Positions 18,169 through 27,047 of a stretch of DNA of 64,000 nt are shown here, one piece after another. The DNA comes from Clostridium sp. LS (lineage in GTDB: Bacteria > Bacillota > Clostridia > Clostridiales > Clostridiaceae): assembly GCF_002760435.1 (NCBI RefSeq), contig NZ_AUUU01000014.1, positions 1-64,000 on the forward strand. The letters run 5' to 3'. The stretch's first letter is position 1. Every line of letters starts with the position of its first letter. The notes below the pieces were generated by a model. The model saw only the letters and a list, made by a program, of their open reading frames with translations, was not told the DNA's origin and made no database searches. Made by a program: the position numbers and the translations under genes.

Positions 18169-20148
18169 TTATTGAACTCTTCTTTTATTATTTCCATTTT
18201 TATTAGAGGAATTTTTATTCTTTATATGTTTAGGACCATTATTTTCTCTTAATGATGATTTTTTATTTGAAGTTTCACTGACATTTTTGTTTGTATTATT
18301 AGATGTTTTACTGCTGTTTTTATTTTTTCCTTGATACCCAGATTTACCTGGAGTAAAGCCGATTAAACAATTCTTACCATTACCAATTAAGTCTTCTCTA
18401 TGAGCTTTAATTAAAGCTTTTTTTACTTTTTGATAATTTTTAGGTACTGCAAATTGTATAAGTGCTCGTTGCATTTCTTTTTCTTCTGGTGTTCTTGGAA
18501 TATAAACTTCTTCACCAGTTAACGGATTAAAACCAGTATAGTACATTGTTGTTGACAAACTACCTGGTGTTGGATAAAAGTCCTGTACTTGTTCTGGAGT
18601 GTACCCCATCTCTTTGATGTACAATGCAAGATCTATAGCAGCATTTAAGTCAGAACCAGGGTGAGAAGACATTAAATAAGGAACTAAAAATTGTTTCTTA
18701 TCTAATTTATTGTTTATTTGGAAGTATTTATTGACAAACTTATCATAAACTTCTCTAGTTGGTTTACCCATTTGATTTAATACTCTTGGAACTACGTGCT
18801 CAGGAGCAACCTTTAATTGACCGCTTATATGATGTTCACATAGTTCTTTCATAAATGCATCATTTTTATCGTGAATTAAATAATCATATCTCAGTCCAGA
18901 ACGAATGAATACTTTTTTTATACCAGGAAGTTTTCTCACTTTTTTTAATAATGAAAGATATTCAGTATGATCTATTATTAAATTTTTACAAGGTGCTGGG
19001 AACATGCATTGCTTATTTTTACATGTACCATGTTCAATTTGCTTTTTACAAGCTCTATGTCTAAAGTTTGCAGTAGGGCCTCCAATGTCATGAATATATC
19101 CCTTGAAGTCAGGTAAAGTAGTTAAAAGCTTTGCCTCGCCAATTATTGATTCTTGACCTCTATTTTGAATTACTCTTCCTTGATGAAAAGTTAAAGCACA
19201 AAATGAGCAGGAACCATAGCAGCCTCTATGACTTGTAATTGAAAATTTAACTTCCTGAATTGCAGGAATACCCCCCTTTTCTTCATATATAGGATGATAT
19301 GTTCTTGTATAAGGTAAGTCATATGTTCCATCCATTTCTTCTTGAGTTAAATTTTCTTGAGGCGGATTTTGAACTAGATATCTATCTCCATATTTTTGAA
19401 TGACAGTTCTGCCGTTTATAGAGTCTTGTTCATAATATTCCAATTTATAAGCTTCTCCATAAGCTTTTTTATCTGTAGATACTTCTTCAAAGGTTGGGAC
19501 TATAACTGCATTTTTAATATTTGATATATCTTTAGTCATATAACAAGTTCCACGTACAGATGTAATATTTTTGATATCTGCTCCATATCTTAATAAGTCT
19601 GCAATTTGAATTACGGTTTTTTCACCCATTCCGTACATTAACAAATCAGCTTTGGAATCTATAAGAATGCTTCTTCTAACCTTATTATCCCAATAATCAT
19701 AGTGAGCAAAGCGTCTTAGACTAGCTTCTATTCCGCCGATTGCTATAGCTACATCTTTATAAGCTTCACGTATTCTGTTGCAATAAACAATGACAGCTCT
19801 ATCTGGTCTATGTCCTGCCTCTCCGCCAGGAGAATATAAGTCTTCGCGTCTTGTCTTTTTCGCAGCAGTATAATGATTAACCATTGAATCAATGTTGCCT
19901 GAATTAACTAAAAATGCATATTTAGGTCTGCCTAATTTTTTAAAGTCTTCAGAATTATGCCAGTCTGGCTGGGCTATGACACCAACATTAAAACCCTGTG
20001 CTTCAAGAGTTCTTCCTATAATAGCTGTACCAAATGAAGGATGGTCGACATAAGCATCACCAGAAACTATAATAAAATCTAATTGTTCAATATTCCTTTT
20101 TTTTAAGTCCTCTTTACTAATAGGTAAAAATTCCTTGCAAAGTTTCAT
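18169..20148 (-). CDS. YgiQ family radical SAM protein
   Basis: 659 aa. The N-terminal YgiQ domain begins [36 protein letters not shown]. The radical SAM cluster motif [10 protein letters not shown] (C-x3-C-x2-C) is at about 311-319. A further cysteine set (C...[12 protein letters not shown]) occurs around 370-395. The last 65 residues are a low-complexity Lys/Asn/Ser/Gly tail ending KRRVQ, probably disordered and nucleic-acid binding. The family's reaction is not established. Terminates at a shared bidirectional hairpin. Confidence 0.9.
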   Translation of the reverse strand: MKLCKEFLPISKEDLKKRNIEQLDFIIVSGDAYVDHPSFGTAIIGRTLEAQGFNVGVIAQPDWHNSEDFKKLGRPKYAFLVNSGNIDSMVNHYTAAKKTRREDLYSPGGEAGHRPDRAVIVYCNRIREAYKDVAIAIGGIEASLRRFAHYDYWDNKVRRSILIDSKADLLMYGMGEKTVIQIADLLRYGADIKNITSVRGTCYMTKDISNIKNAVIVPTFEEVSTDKKAYGEAYKLEYYEQDSINGRTVIQKYGDRYLVQNPPQENLTQEEMDGTYDLPYTRTYHPIYEEKGGIPAIQEVKFSITSHRGCYGSCSFCALTFHQGRVIQNRGQESIIGEAKLLTTLPDFKGYIHDIGGPTANFRHRACKKQIEHGTCKNKQCMFPAPCKNLIIDHTEYLSLLKKVRKLPGIKKVFIRSGLRYDYLIHDKNDAFMKELCEHHISGQLKVAPEHVVPRVLNQMGKPTREVYDKFVNKYFQINNKLDKKQFLVPYLMSSHPGSDLNAAIDLALYIKEMGYTPEQVQDFYPTPGSLSTTMYYTGFNPLTGEEVYIPRTPEEKEMQRALIQFAVPKNYQKVKKALIKAHREDLIGNGKNCLIGFTPGKSGYQGKNKNSSKTSNNTNKNVSETSNKKSSLRENNGPKHIKNKNSSNKNGNNKRRVQ

Positions 20149-20400
20149 ATATTATTAACTCCAATTCTCAATTTATTTTTTGTTATATATTTATAAAATT
20201 ATGCCGTTCTAAAATAATATATACAAATCTATATAGTAAAATCACAACAAATAATTGTCATAACATGAATATATTATCAAATGAAAGAATGAGCTTTTAA
20301 AGCTTATTCTTACAGTATATTAACATAACCATAATTAGTTTACAAACAAAAAACGTATGTTAAAAATTGATTATGGAAGTGATTAAAAAGTAAAAATTTA
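20149..20400. other. AT-rich intergenic region upstream of the YgiQ gene
   Basis: About 250 bp of divergent upstream sequence with no stable structure seen; TATATA-type words suit a minus-strand promoter for the radical SAM gene but no single one is convincing. Confidence 0.4.
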
Positions 20401-20428
20401 TTGCCTTTTTACTCCTTTGTAATATAAT
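20401..20428 (+). promoter_or_regulatory. Putative promoter of the structured leader
   Basis: TTGCCT (20401-20406), 16-bp spacer, TATAAT (20423-20428). Transcription would start near 20435, giving a leader of about 265 nt before the MgtE_N/CBS gene. Confidence 0.55.
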
Positions 20429-20470
20429 AATTAGAGACGATGGTTATCTAAGGAAAAGTTAAAAATTAAT

Positions 20471-20503
20471 AACTGTTAACTGTAAACTGTTAACTGTTAA
20501 CTG
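20471..20503. repeat. GTTAACTG reiterated tract
   Basis: Four imperfect tandem copies of a ten-base word (AACTGTTAAC / AACTGTAAAC). Same word as at 8484-8507 on the opposite strand. Confidence 0.6.
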
Positions 20504-20523
20504 AACCAAGGGTGGTGTAAAAG

Positions 20524-20616
20524 ATGGAGGATGGACCTCAGAATATGGAATGTAATATGACAAAAATTAAATATATTTCAGAAGGAAAGTCTTTTGTCTT
20601 AAGTAAATTCCTATAG
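20524..20616 (+). CDS. Possible 30-aa upstream ORF in the leader
   Basis: ATG with GGGTGGTG nine bases before it, 30 codons to TAG. The product (MEDGPQNMECN..., ending LSKFL) is not recognised. Its 3' third overlaps the 5' arm of the leader stem, so translation could influence folding. It may equally be fortuitous. Confidence 0.35.
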   Translation: MEDGPQNMECNMTKIKYISEGKSFVLSKFL

Positions 20617-20682
20617 TAAGCGTAATTGATTAAAGTTACCTATATATGAATAAATTCTGCTTGAAAACTTTCTTTCTGCATA
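20575..20682 (+). ncRNA. Candidate structured leader element of the MgtE_N/CBS gene
   Basis: The arm beginning CAGAAGGAAAG (about 20579-20592) pairs with CTTTCTTTCTG (about 20670-20680) to give a stem of 11 or more base pairs, including one G-U, that encloses about 75 nt. It ends roughly ten bases before the GGGAGGAG ribosome site. It does not match the M-box or yybP-ykoY consensus as I know them. Confidence 0.4.
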
Positions 20683-20701
20683 AACAGGGAGGAGACTATT
20701 T

Positions 20702-21952
20702 ATGATGGAATTATCTACATTACTATATTCAAATATTTTAGAAAAAAAAGTCTATGATGAATTTGGAGATGTATTAGGGACTTTAAGGGATGTTTATGTA
20801 ACTACTGAAGATGGATACCCAAGAGTAATTGGCTATAAGCTTAAAAAAGATGGAAATACCTTTCACTATGAATTTAGATATATAGAGTTTACCCATAAAG
20901 AGGGAAAATTTAAGATAAAAACAAGAGGCAGTAAAGAAATTCTTCCAATGAGATATAGCTACCTTCTTTCTGAAAATCTGCTAGATAAAAAAATAGTTGA
21001 TATTAATGGAAAGCAGGTAGTTAGAGTTAATGATTTAAGAATCGCTAAGATTGCTGGAGAATATCGGGTAATAGGAGTTGAAACTGGCCCTTTAGCTAGA
21101 TATAGAAGATTAAAAATATCAGGTATTATGAAATTCTTTTATAAAATAATGAGAAAAAGTTTAGAGGATAAAGTATTAAGATGGGATGATGTTGAATCCT
21201 TGGAAATGGTTGATAATAATTTAAAGTTAGCTGTCCCATATAAAAAATTATCGACACTACATCCAGCCGATTTAGCTGATATATTAGAAAACTTAGATAC
21301 TAATTCAAGAAAGCAAGTATTAGAATCTTTAGATGAAGATTTAGCAGCGGATACATTAGAAGAAATAGATTCCGAATATAAAGGTACTATAATCAAGGAA
21401 TTATCAGACAGCAAGGCTGTTGAAGTATTAGAAAATATGCCTAATGATGAGATAGCAGATTTACTTGATGATTTGGATGAAGAAGAAAGAGAAAAAATAT
21501 TAATCAATTTGGAAAAAGAAGATGCCGATGAAGTTAAACAGTTATTGCAATACGAAGATGAGACTGTTGGTAGTATAATGAATAAAGAATTTATTTCTGT
21601 AAATTTAGACATCACTGTCGGGGATATTATTGATATATTGAAGGAAATGAAGCCTGATGAAGAGGTTATTTATTATATATATATAACAGATGAAGAAGAT
21701 CATATTCAAGGATTGGTTCCCTTAAAGGATTTAATTATATATGATATGAATGTAAAAATAAAAGAAATTATGGATGAAGTGGTATCGCATGTAAGGCATG
21801 ATAATAATATAAGTGAAGCCATAGAAATTGCAGCAAAATATGATTTAAATGCAGTACCTGTAGTTGATGAATATGAAAAACTAGTAGGAATAGTAATAAT
21901 ACATGATTTAATAGACGAATTTTTATATCCACTATGGAAAAAGAAAAATTAA
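20702..21952 (+). CDS. PRC-barrel / MgtE N-domain / CBS-pair protein without a transport domain
   Basis: 416 aa. Residues 1-75 and about 85-160 look like two PRC-barrel-like segments (LEKKVYDEFGDVLGTLRDVYV; LDKKIVDINGKQVVRVNDLRI). About 175-285 is an acidic MgtE N-domain (LHPADLADILENL repeats, LLDDLDEEEREKIL). About 290-412 is a CBS pair. No membrane channel domain follows, so this is a soluble Mg2+ or nucleotide sensor, not an MgtE transporter. In other clostridia similar proteins sit beside an Nramp transporter; none is here. A terminator follows. Confidence 0.82.
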   Translation: MMELSTLLYSNILEKKVYDEFGDVLGTLRDVYVTTEDGYPRVIGYKLKKDGNTFHYEFRYIEFTHKEGKFKIKTRGSKEILPMRYSYLLSENLLDKKIVDINGKQVVRVNDLRIAKIAGEYRVIGVETGPLARYRRLKISGIMKFFYKIMRKSLEDKVLRWDDVESLEMVDNNLKLAVPYKKLSTLHPADLADILENLDTNSRKQVLESLDEDLAADTLEEIDSEYKGTIIKELSDSKAVEVLENMPNDEIADLLDDLDEEEREKILINLEKEDADEVKQLLQYEDETVGSIMNKEFISVNLDITVGDIIDILKEMKPDEEVIYYIYITDEEDHIQGLVPLKDLIIYDMNVKIKEIMDEVVSHVRHDNNISEAIEIAAKYDLNAVPVVDEYEKLVGIVIIHDLIDEFLYPLWKKKN

Positions 21953-21959
21953 TGTAATA

Positions 21960-22001
21960 AACACTTTTTGGGAAATTTCTTAAAAAGTGTTGACTTTTTT
22001 T
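21960..22001 (+). terminator. Terminator overlapping the T-box promoter
   Basis: A 10-bp stem (21960-21969 with 21982-21991) followed by a T-run. Its 3' arm and U-tract contain the -35 TTGACT of the next promoter. Confidence 0.75.
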
Positions 22002-22017
22002 ATATAAATAATATAAT
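21990..22017 (+). promoter_or_regulatory. Promoter of the cysK T-box transcript
   Basis: TTGACT (21990-21995), 16-bp spacer, TATAAT (22012-22017). Confidence 0.65.
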
Positions 22018-22057
22018 AATAATATAAAACCTATCAAAACACTAAGAATTAAAAACT

Positions 22058-22378
22058 ATGAAAAAGGAAAGTAGCGCAAAGAAAGTTTACAGAGAGAAAA
22101 GGAAGCTGAGAACTTTTCATCAAGAATTTGTGTGAAGTGCCCTTTGGAGTTGAAGTCTGAATATAGGCGAGTTTTCCTATATAATTTAAAATGTGTATAA
22201 AACATTTTAAATTATATTTTTGTATACCTTAGTAAGATTCTCCGGGTTCACCCGTTATAGTGATATGGCATTTTATAGTGCTAAGTTGAGGGGAATTAAC
22301 TGTGTTTAATTCAATTAGAGTGGGACCGCGAATTTTGCTTCGTCTCTATAGTTTTATAGAAGATGAAGTTTTTTTGTT
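22058..22378 (+). ncRNA. T-box riboswitch (cysteine tRNA-specific)
   Basis: The leader has the T-box sequence AGAGTGGGACCGCG at 22317-22330, preceded by an antiterminator region and followed by a terminator stem (about 22339-22376) with a T7 run. Stem I contains the AGTAGCGC/AGAGAGAAAAGG elements. The specifier loop reads GTGAAG-TGC-CC, giving the cysteine codon UGC at 22138-22140, which agrees with the downstream cysK. Uncharged tRNA-Cys is expected to stabilise the antiterminator and switch on cysK and probably cysE. Confidence 0.9.
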
Positions 22379-22425
22379 ATATAAATTAAAGAATTAGGTG
22401 GAAATTTAAGGAGGAGAATAATAGT

Positions 22426-23337
22426 ATGATTTATAATGGAGGACTTGAATTAATTGGAAACACACCAATTATAAAAGTGAATAATTTAATTAAAGAGGAT
22501 AATATTGCAGAAATATATGTTAAACTTGAAAAATTTAATCCAGGTGGAAGTGTTAAAGATAGAGCAGCCATTGGAATGATTGAAAAAGCTGAAAAAGAAG
22601 GAATATTAAAGCCAGGTGCAACAATAGTAGAGCCAACAAGCGGAAATACAGGTATAGGGCTTGCACTTGTTGGAAAGCTTAAAGGTTATAAAGTTACAAT
22701 AGTGATGCCAGAAACAATGAGTAAGGAAAGAAGAGACTTAATTAAGGCTTATGGAGCAGAACTAGTATTGACAGAAGGCGCTAAAGGCATGAAAGGCGCT
22801 ATAGAAAAAGCAATAGAAATAGGAAGTGGTGAAGGATATTTTATTCCACAACAGTTTGAAAACATTGCTAACCCAGAAAAGCACTATGAAACAACAGCAG
22901 AAGAAATATATAAAGATATTCCAGATTTAGATGCTTTCATAGCAGGTGTTGGAAGTGGTGGAACTGTAGTAGGAGTATCTAAAAATTTAAAAAAGAAGAT
23001 TACAAACCTTACAACTTTTGCAGTTGAACCAGCAAACTCGCCAGTATTAAGTGGTGGAAATCCAGGAGGGCATAAGATTCAAGGAATCGGAGCAGGATTT
23101 GTTCCGGGAATTTATGAAAAAGAATATGTAGATGAAATATTACAAGTAAAAGATGAAGATGCATTCAAGACAGCAAAATTATTTGCTCAAGTAGAAGGCG
23201 TGTTAGTTGGTATTTCTTCAGGCGCAGCAATATATGCAGCTATACAAGTTGCTAAAAAACTTGGAAAAGGTAAAAAAGTATTAGCTGTTGCACCAGATGG
23301 TGGAGAAAAGTATATATCAATGGGATTATATGATTAA
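22426..23337 (+). CDS. cysK: Cysteine synthase (O-acetylserine sulfhydrylase)
   Basis: 303 aa, PLP-dependent fold II. The PLP lysine is in [10 protein letters not shown] (about 39-48), the substrate loop is [11 protein letters not shown], and the phosphate-binding glycine loop is [10 protein letters not shown]. It condenses O-acetylserine with sulfide to make cysteine. AAGGAGGAG precedes the ATG. Expression is governed by the upstream cysteine T-box, and cysE, which makes the substrate, lies next. Confidence 0.95.
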   Translation: MIYNGGLELIGNTPIIKVNNLIKEDNIAEIYVKLEKFNPGGSVKDRAAIGMIEKAEKEGILKPGATIVEPTSGNTGIGLALVGKLKGYKVTIVMPETMSKERRDLIKAYGAELVLTEGAKGMKGAIEKAIEIGSGEGYFIPQQFENIANPEKHYETTAEEIYKDIPDLDAFIAGVGSGGTVVGVSKNLKKKITNLTTFAVEPANSPVLSGGNPGGHKIQGIGAGFVPGIYEKEYVDEILQVKDEDAFKTAKLFAQVEGVLVGISSGAAIYAAIQVAKKLGKGKKVLAVAPDGGEKYISMGLYD

Positions 23338-23479
23338 TTTATTTACAAGGCACGTTTGATAAATTATTTTATGTTTTTTGGGGAAGTTTATTTATTAGAA
23401 ATTTTAACAAAACATCTAGAGATAATTATGTGATTTATTAGGAAAGATTCTACTGAAAACTAGAAAAGGAGAATAAGCT

Positions 23480-24070
23480 GTGTTTAAAAAACTGAATTAT
23501 GATATAGAACGAGTTTTAAACGAAGATCCAGCAGCTAAAAGTAAAATAGAAGTATTATTACTGTATCCATGTATTCACGCATTAATATCATATAGAATAG
23601 CACATTTCCTTTATTTGAAAAAAAGATTTTTTTTAGCTAGGTTAATTTCACAGTTGTCTAGATTCTTTACAGGAATTGAAATTCATCCAGGGGCTAAAAT
23701 AGGAAAAGGATTATTTATAGATCATGGAATGGGTGTAGTAATAGGAGAGACTGCTGAGATTGGAGATAATGTTACTATTTATCATGGAGTGACGTTAGGT
23801 GGAACTGGAAAAGATAAAGGAAAAAGACACCCAACTGTTGAAGATGATGTATTAATAGGAACAGGAGCTAAGGTACTTGGACCTATAACTATAGGCAAGG
23901 GCGCCAAAATAGGAGCAAATGCTGTAGTTGTAAAGAATGTCCCTGCAAAGGCTACAGCAGTAGGTAGTCAGGCTAAAAATATTGTAAGAACAGCATCCAC
24001 TGCAACTATAATAGAAATAAGTGATGTAAAAGGTCACAAGAAGAAAATATTTAATGATATGGTTATTTAG
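23480..24070 (+). CDS. cysE: Serine O-acetyltransferase
   Basis: 196 aa, EpsC/CysE type. GTG start supported by AAAAGGAG upstream. The N-terminal helical part is followed from about residue 70 by left-handed beta-helix hexapeptide repeats with the active-site [31 protein letters not shown]. It makes O-acetylserine for CysK. The 142-bp gap after cysK has no obvious terminator, so read-through from the T-box transcript is likely. A strong terminator follows 130 bp downstream. Confidence 0.94.
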   Translation: MFKKLNYDIERVLNEDPAAKSKIEVLLLYPCIHALISYRIAHFLYLKKRFFLARLISQLSRFFTGIEIHPGAKIGKGLFIDHGMGVVIGETAEIGDNVTIYHGVTLGGTGKDKGKRHPTVEDDVLIGTGAKVLGPITIGKGAKIGANAVVVKNVPAKATAVGSQAKNIVRTASTATIIEISDVKGHKKKIFNDMVI

Positions 24071-24198
24071 TGTTACGTGTGTGGGAGTATTTGGATTTAA
24101 GGAGTTAGTTATTTAAATTCAATATAGATTTAGTAGAATTTATTTTTAGAAGTTTTTGTGAGTTAAAAGATTTTATCTAAATTTAACAATGCAGAGTG

Positions 24199-24246
24199 AA
24201 GATATGAAAAACTTAGATTATATGTTAAGTTTTCATATCTTTATTT
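24199..24246 (+). terminator. Terminator after cysE
   Basis: A stem of about 15 bp (24199-24215 with 24225-24242) and a T-rich tail. The rest of the region 24247-24487 is AT-rich with no further structure seen. Confidence 0.8.
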
Positions 24247-24487
24247 ACTTTTGTTGGAATATATGGAACATAAAGAGTGATATACAAGCTCTATAGCACA
24301 ACTATTAAAATTATAGGATTTGCATAGACATTTGAAAAAATATATAATGTATATGGATATTCACCAATGATATATTATATTTTTTACTCTATTCAATAAA
24401 ATAAAAAAATAGTATTTTAATTATTGGAAAAATATGAGAAAATAATATAATAATATATATGTATTCGTTAAGAAAGGTTGGAATGGA

Positions 24488-25192
24488 ATGTTATCACCGA
24501 TTGCAATAAATATTATAAAAATGATGCCAGAGTCATTAGTTATAAAAATAGGTAAAATTATAGCAAATAATTATATTAGAAAGTATGCAAATATAAAAAT
24601 TAATGGAATAGATAATATAGATAAGGTTAAAAAGCCAAGAATATTTGTATGTAACCATTTGAGTAATTCTGATGGTTTAGTCTTGTCAAAAATATTAAAA
24701 GAAAAAAGTGATCCATATTTTGTAGCAGGAGTAAAATTATCGGATGATCCAATAACTCAATTAGGAACAAAAATAGTTAAGAATATACCAATTAAGCCTA
24801 ATTCAGCTGATAAAGAGGCTATTACAAAGGTAGTTAAGGCTCTTAAAGAAGGAAATGATGTTCTAATATTTCCAGAAGGCACTAGAAGTAGAACAGGTGC
24901 TATGATAGAAGGGAGAAAAGGGATTCTATTATTTGCTAGAATGGCGAAAGCAGAAATAATACCTATTGGTATGTCAGGAACTGATATATTATTACCAATA
25001 AGCAAAGATGGGGATATGGGATCAGAAAAATGGAAACATTCAGATGTTACTGTAAATATAGGGGAAAAAATTGTATTTCCGAATAAAGAGCAAGATGAAG
25101 ATAAACATGAATATGATGACAAATGTATGGACATCCTAATGAGAGGTATAGCAAATCTCTTACCTGAAAAGTATAGGGGAATATATAAATAA
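24488..25192 (+). CDS. plsC: 1-acyl-sn-glycerol-3-phosphate acyltransferase-like protein
   Basis: 234 aa. The PlsC acyltransferase motifs are in order: NHLSNSD (NHx4D, about 56-62, catalytic His/Asp), then FPEGTRSRTG (about 134-143), and PIGMSG. A short N-terminal hydrophobic helix probably holds it to the membrane. It likely acylates lysophosphatidic acid, but other lysophospholipid acyltransferases share these motifs. Next gene starts 16 bp downstream. Confidence 0.85.
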   Translation: MLSPIAINIIKMMPESLVIKIGKIIANNYIRKYANIKINGIDNIDKVKKPRIFVCNHLSNSDGLVLSKILKEKSDPYFVAGVKLSDDPITQLGTKIVKNIPIKPNSADKEAITKVVKALKEGNDVLIFPEGTRSRTGAMIEGRKGILLFARMAKAEIIPIGMSGTDILLPISKDGDMGSEKWKHSDVTVNIGEKIVFPNKEQDEDKHEYDDKCMDILMRGIANLLPEKYRGIYK

Positions 25193-25208
25193 GGAGATTA
25201 CAAAAGAT

Positions 25209-25862
25209 ATGAAAGCAAGGACAAAGAAGATTGTAGATATTTTGAAGGAAGCATACCCTGATGCAAAATGTGAATTGAATTATGAAACACCACTTCAATT
25301 ACTTATAGCTACAATATTGTCTGCTCAAACAACGGATAAAAAAGTAAATGAAGTTACAAAAGATCTATTTAGAGATTATCCAGACTTAGATTCACTTTTA
25401 ACTCTAACAAATGATGAGCTTGAAGAAAGAATAAAGCAGATAGGATTATATAGAAATAAATCTAAAAATTTAATTCTGATGTTTAATCAACTAAAAGAAC
25501 GATTTAATGGAGAAGTTCCAAGGACAATGGAAGAGCTAACCTCTCTTGCAGGAGCAGGGAGAAAAACAGCTAATGTGGTATTGTCTAATGCTTTTAATGT
25601 ACCATCCATTGCAGTAGACACCCATGTATTTAGAGTCTCAAACAGATTAAACCTTGCAGATTCAGAGAATGTTTTAGAAGTAGAAAAGCAGCTTCAAGAG
25701 GAATTACCTAAAAAGGAATGGACACTTATGCATCATCTATTAATATTTCATGGTAGAAGATGCTGCAGTTCAAGGAATCCAAACTGTGGGGAATGTCCTT
25801 TGGATAGTTTGTGTAAATATGAAAATAAAGTATATAGGAATAAAACACAATCAAAAAAATAA
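25209..25862 (+). CDS. nth: Endonuclease III
   Basis: 217 aa. The helix-hairpin-helix SLAGAGRKTANVVLSNAF (about 117-134) contains the catalytic Lys, and Asp lies in SIAVDTHVFRVSNRL. The C-terminal [4Fe-4S] set is C-x6-C-x2-C-x5-C (CSSRNPNCGECPLDSLC). It removes oxidised pyrimidines and cleaves the abasic site. AAGGAGA precedes the ATG. It is probably co-transcribed with the acyltransferase. Confidence 0.95.
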   Translation: MKARTKKIVDILKEAYPDAKCELNYETPLQLLIATILSAQTTDKKVNEVTKDLFRDYPDLDSLLTLTNDELEERIKQIGLYRNKSKNLILMFNQLKERFNGEVPRTMEELTSLAGAGRKTANVVLSNAFNVPSIAVDTHVFRVSNRLNLADSENVLEVEKQLQEELPKKEWTLMHHLLIFHGRRCCSSRNPNCGECPLDSLCKYENKVYRNKTQSKK

Positions 25863-25889
25863 AAGATAATAATTTTTGATTATTAACAT

Positions 25890-25932
25890 GAACCACAGTT
25901 GAGATATTTTATCTACCTAGTGGTTCTTTTAT
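25890..25932 (+). terminator. Hairpin after nth
   Basis: GAACCAC pairs with GTGGTTC (25890-25896 and 25920-25926), followed by TTTTAT. Confidence 0.6.
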
Positions 25933-25995
25933 ATTTGTAATTATTTTATTAAGATTAATATAGACTAATATTTAATGTATATTCGGAGGGAATCA

Positions 25996-26901
25996 ATGAA
26001 AGTTGGAATTATAATGGGTGGTATATCATCTGAAAGAGAAATATCATTAAAAAGTGGAAATTCTATAATAGAAAATATAAATAAAGAAAAATATGAAGTA
26101 ATACAAATAGTTATAGATAAGAAAGAAGATATAGTAACTAAAACTGCAGGAATAGATTTTGCACTCTTAGCATTACATGGTCAATTCGGAGAAGATGGAA
26201 CAGTACAAGCAGTTTTGCAAACTTTAGGAATTCCATACTCAGGCTGTGGTCCTTTAAGCAGCGCAATGTGTATGGACAAAGATGTAACAAAGTCTATTCT
26301 AGAGGCGGCTGGAATTAGGACTGCTCCTTGGGTAAATTTAAGAAAAGGCGATAGCATAGATTTAAGTAAAATAAATAATTTAGGATATCCTGTTGTAGTT
26401 AAACCAACCCATGGTGGATCAAGTGTAGCTACATTTATTGTAAAGGAAGAAAAAGATATTGAGAGCTGTGTTACTGAAGCATTTAAGTGGGATAGCGAGG
26501 TTATGATAGAAAAATTTATAAAAGGTGATGAAATAACTTGTCCTGTTTATGGTGAAAAAATGCTGCCTGTAATTGCAATAAAACCAAAAGCAGAATTTTT
26601 TGATTTTGCATCAAAGTATCAAGATGGTGGGGCTGAAGAAGTTGTTGTTGAGCTAGAAGAAAACTTGCATGAAGAAGTTGAAAAAATGGCATTGGCCACT
26701 TATAAAGCACTTAAATGTGAAGTATATTCCAGAGTTGATATGATTGTTACTGAAGACGGAACACCATATATCTTAGAAGTAAACACTCTTCCAGGAATGA
26801 CAAAAAATAGCTTGATTCCTAAAAGCGCAGCAGCACTAAATATAGGATTTGCGCAGTTAATAGATATGATAATAGAAGACTCAATGAAGATTAGTAGATA
26901 A
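25996..26901 (+). CDS. ddl: D-alanine--D-alanine ligase
   Basis: 302 aa from this ATG, chosen because GGAGGG lies directly upstream; the seven-residue longer in-frame start has no ribosome site. ATP-grasp enzyme: GGISSEREISLKSG at the N-terminus, LHGQFGEDGTVQ, VVKPTHGGSSV and the C-terminal YILEVNTLPGMT with the metal-binding Glu and Asn. It makes the D-Ala-D-Ala dipeptide for peptidoglycan. Confidence 0.95.
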   Translation: MKVGIIMGGISSEREISLKSGNSIIENINKEKYEVIQIVIDKKEDIVTKTAGIDFALLALHGQFGEDGTVQAVLQTLGIPYSGCGPLSSAMCMDKDVTKSILEAAGIRTAPWVNLRKGDSIDLSKINNLGYPVVVKPTHGGSSVATFIVKEEKDIESCVTEAFKWDSEVMIEKFIKGDEITCPVYGEKMLPVIAIKPKAEFFDFASKYQDGGAEEVVVELEENLHEEVEKMALATYKALKCEVYSRVDMIVTEDGTPYILEVNTLPGMTKNSLIPKSAAALNIGFAQLIDMIIEDSMKISR

Positions 26902-26913
26902 TATATTTTTTTT

Positions 26914-26960
26914 AAAATATACATTTGAGATACTTATGTGCTTGAATGTATATCTTTATT
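26914..26960 (+). terminator. Terminator after ddl
   Basis: A 12-bp stem (26914-26925 with 26945-26956) and a T-rich tail. Confidence 0.65.
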
Positions 26961-27047
26961 TATACATGCTTACAAAATAGTATTTTTGTTTATATTTTTA
27001 TATATAATAAATAAAGTAGATGCAAGCATAAAAATGAAGGGAGAAAA

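Noticed and set aside
20429..20701. M-box (Mg2+) or yybP-ykoY (Mn2+) riboswitch upstream of the MgtE_N/CBS gene
   Set aside because: I looked for their conserved cores and found no convincing match, so I list only a structured leader.
23440..23480. Third copy of the leader element upstream of cysE (CTGAAAACTAG)
   Set aside because: Only the loop-side bases agree, the stem is not formed and no terminator follows.
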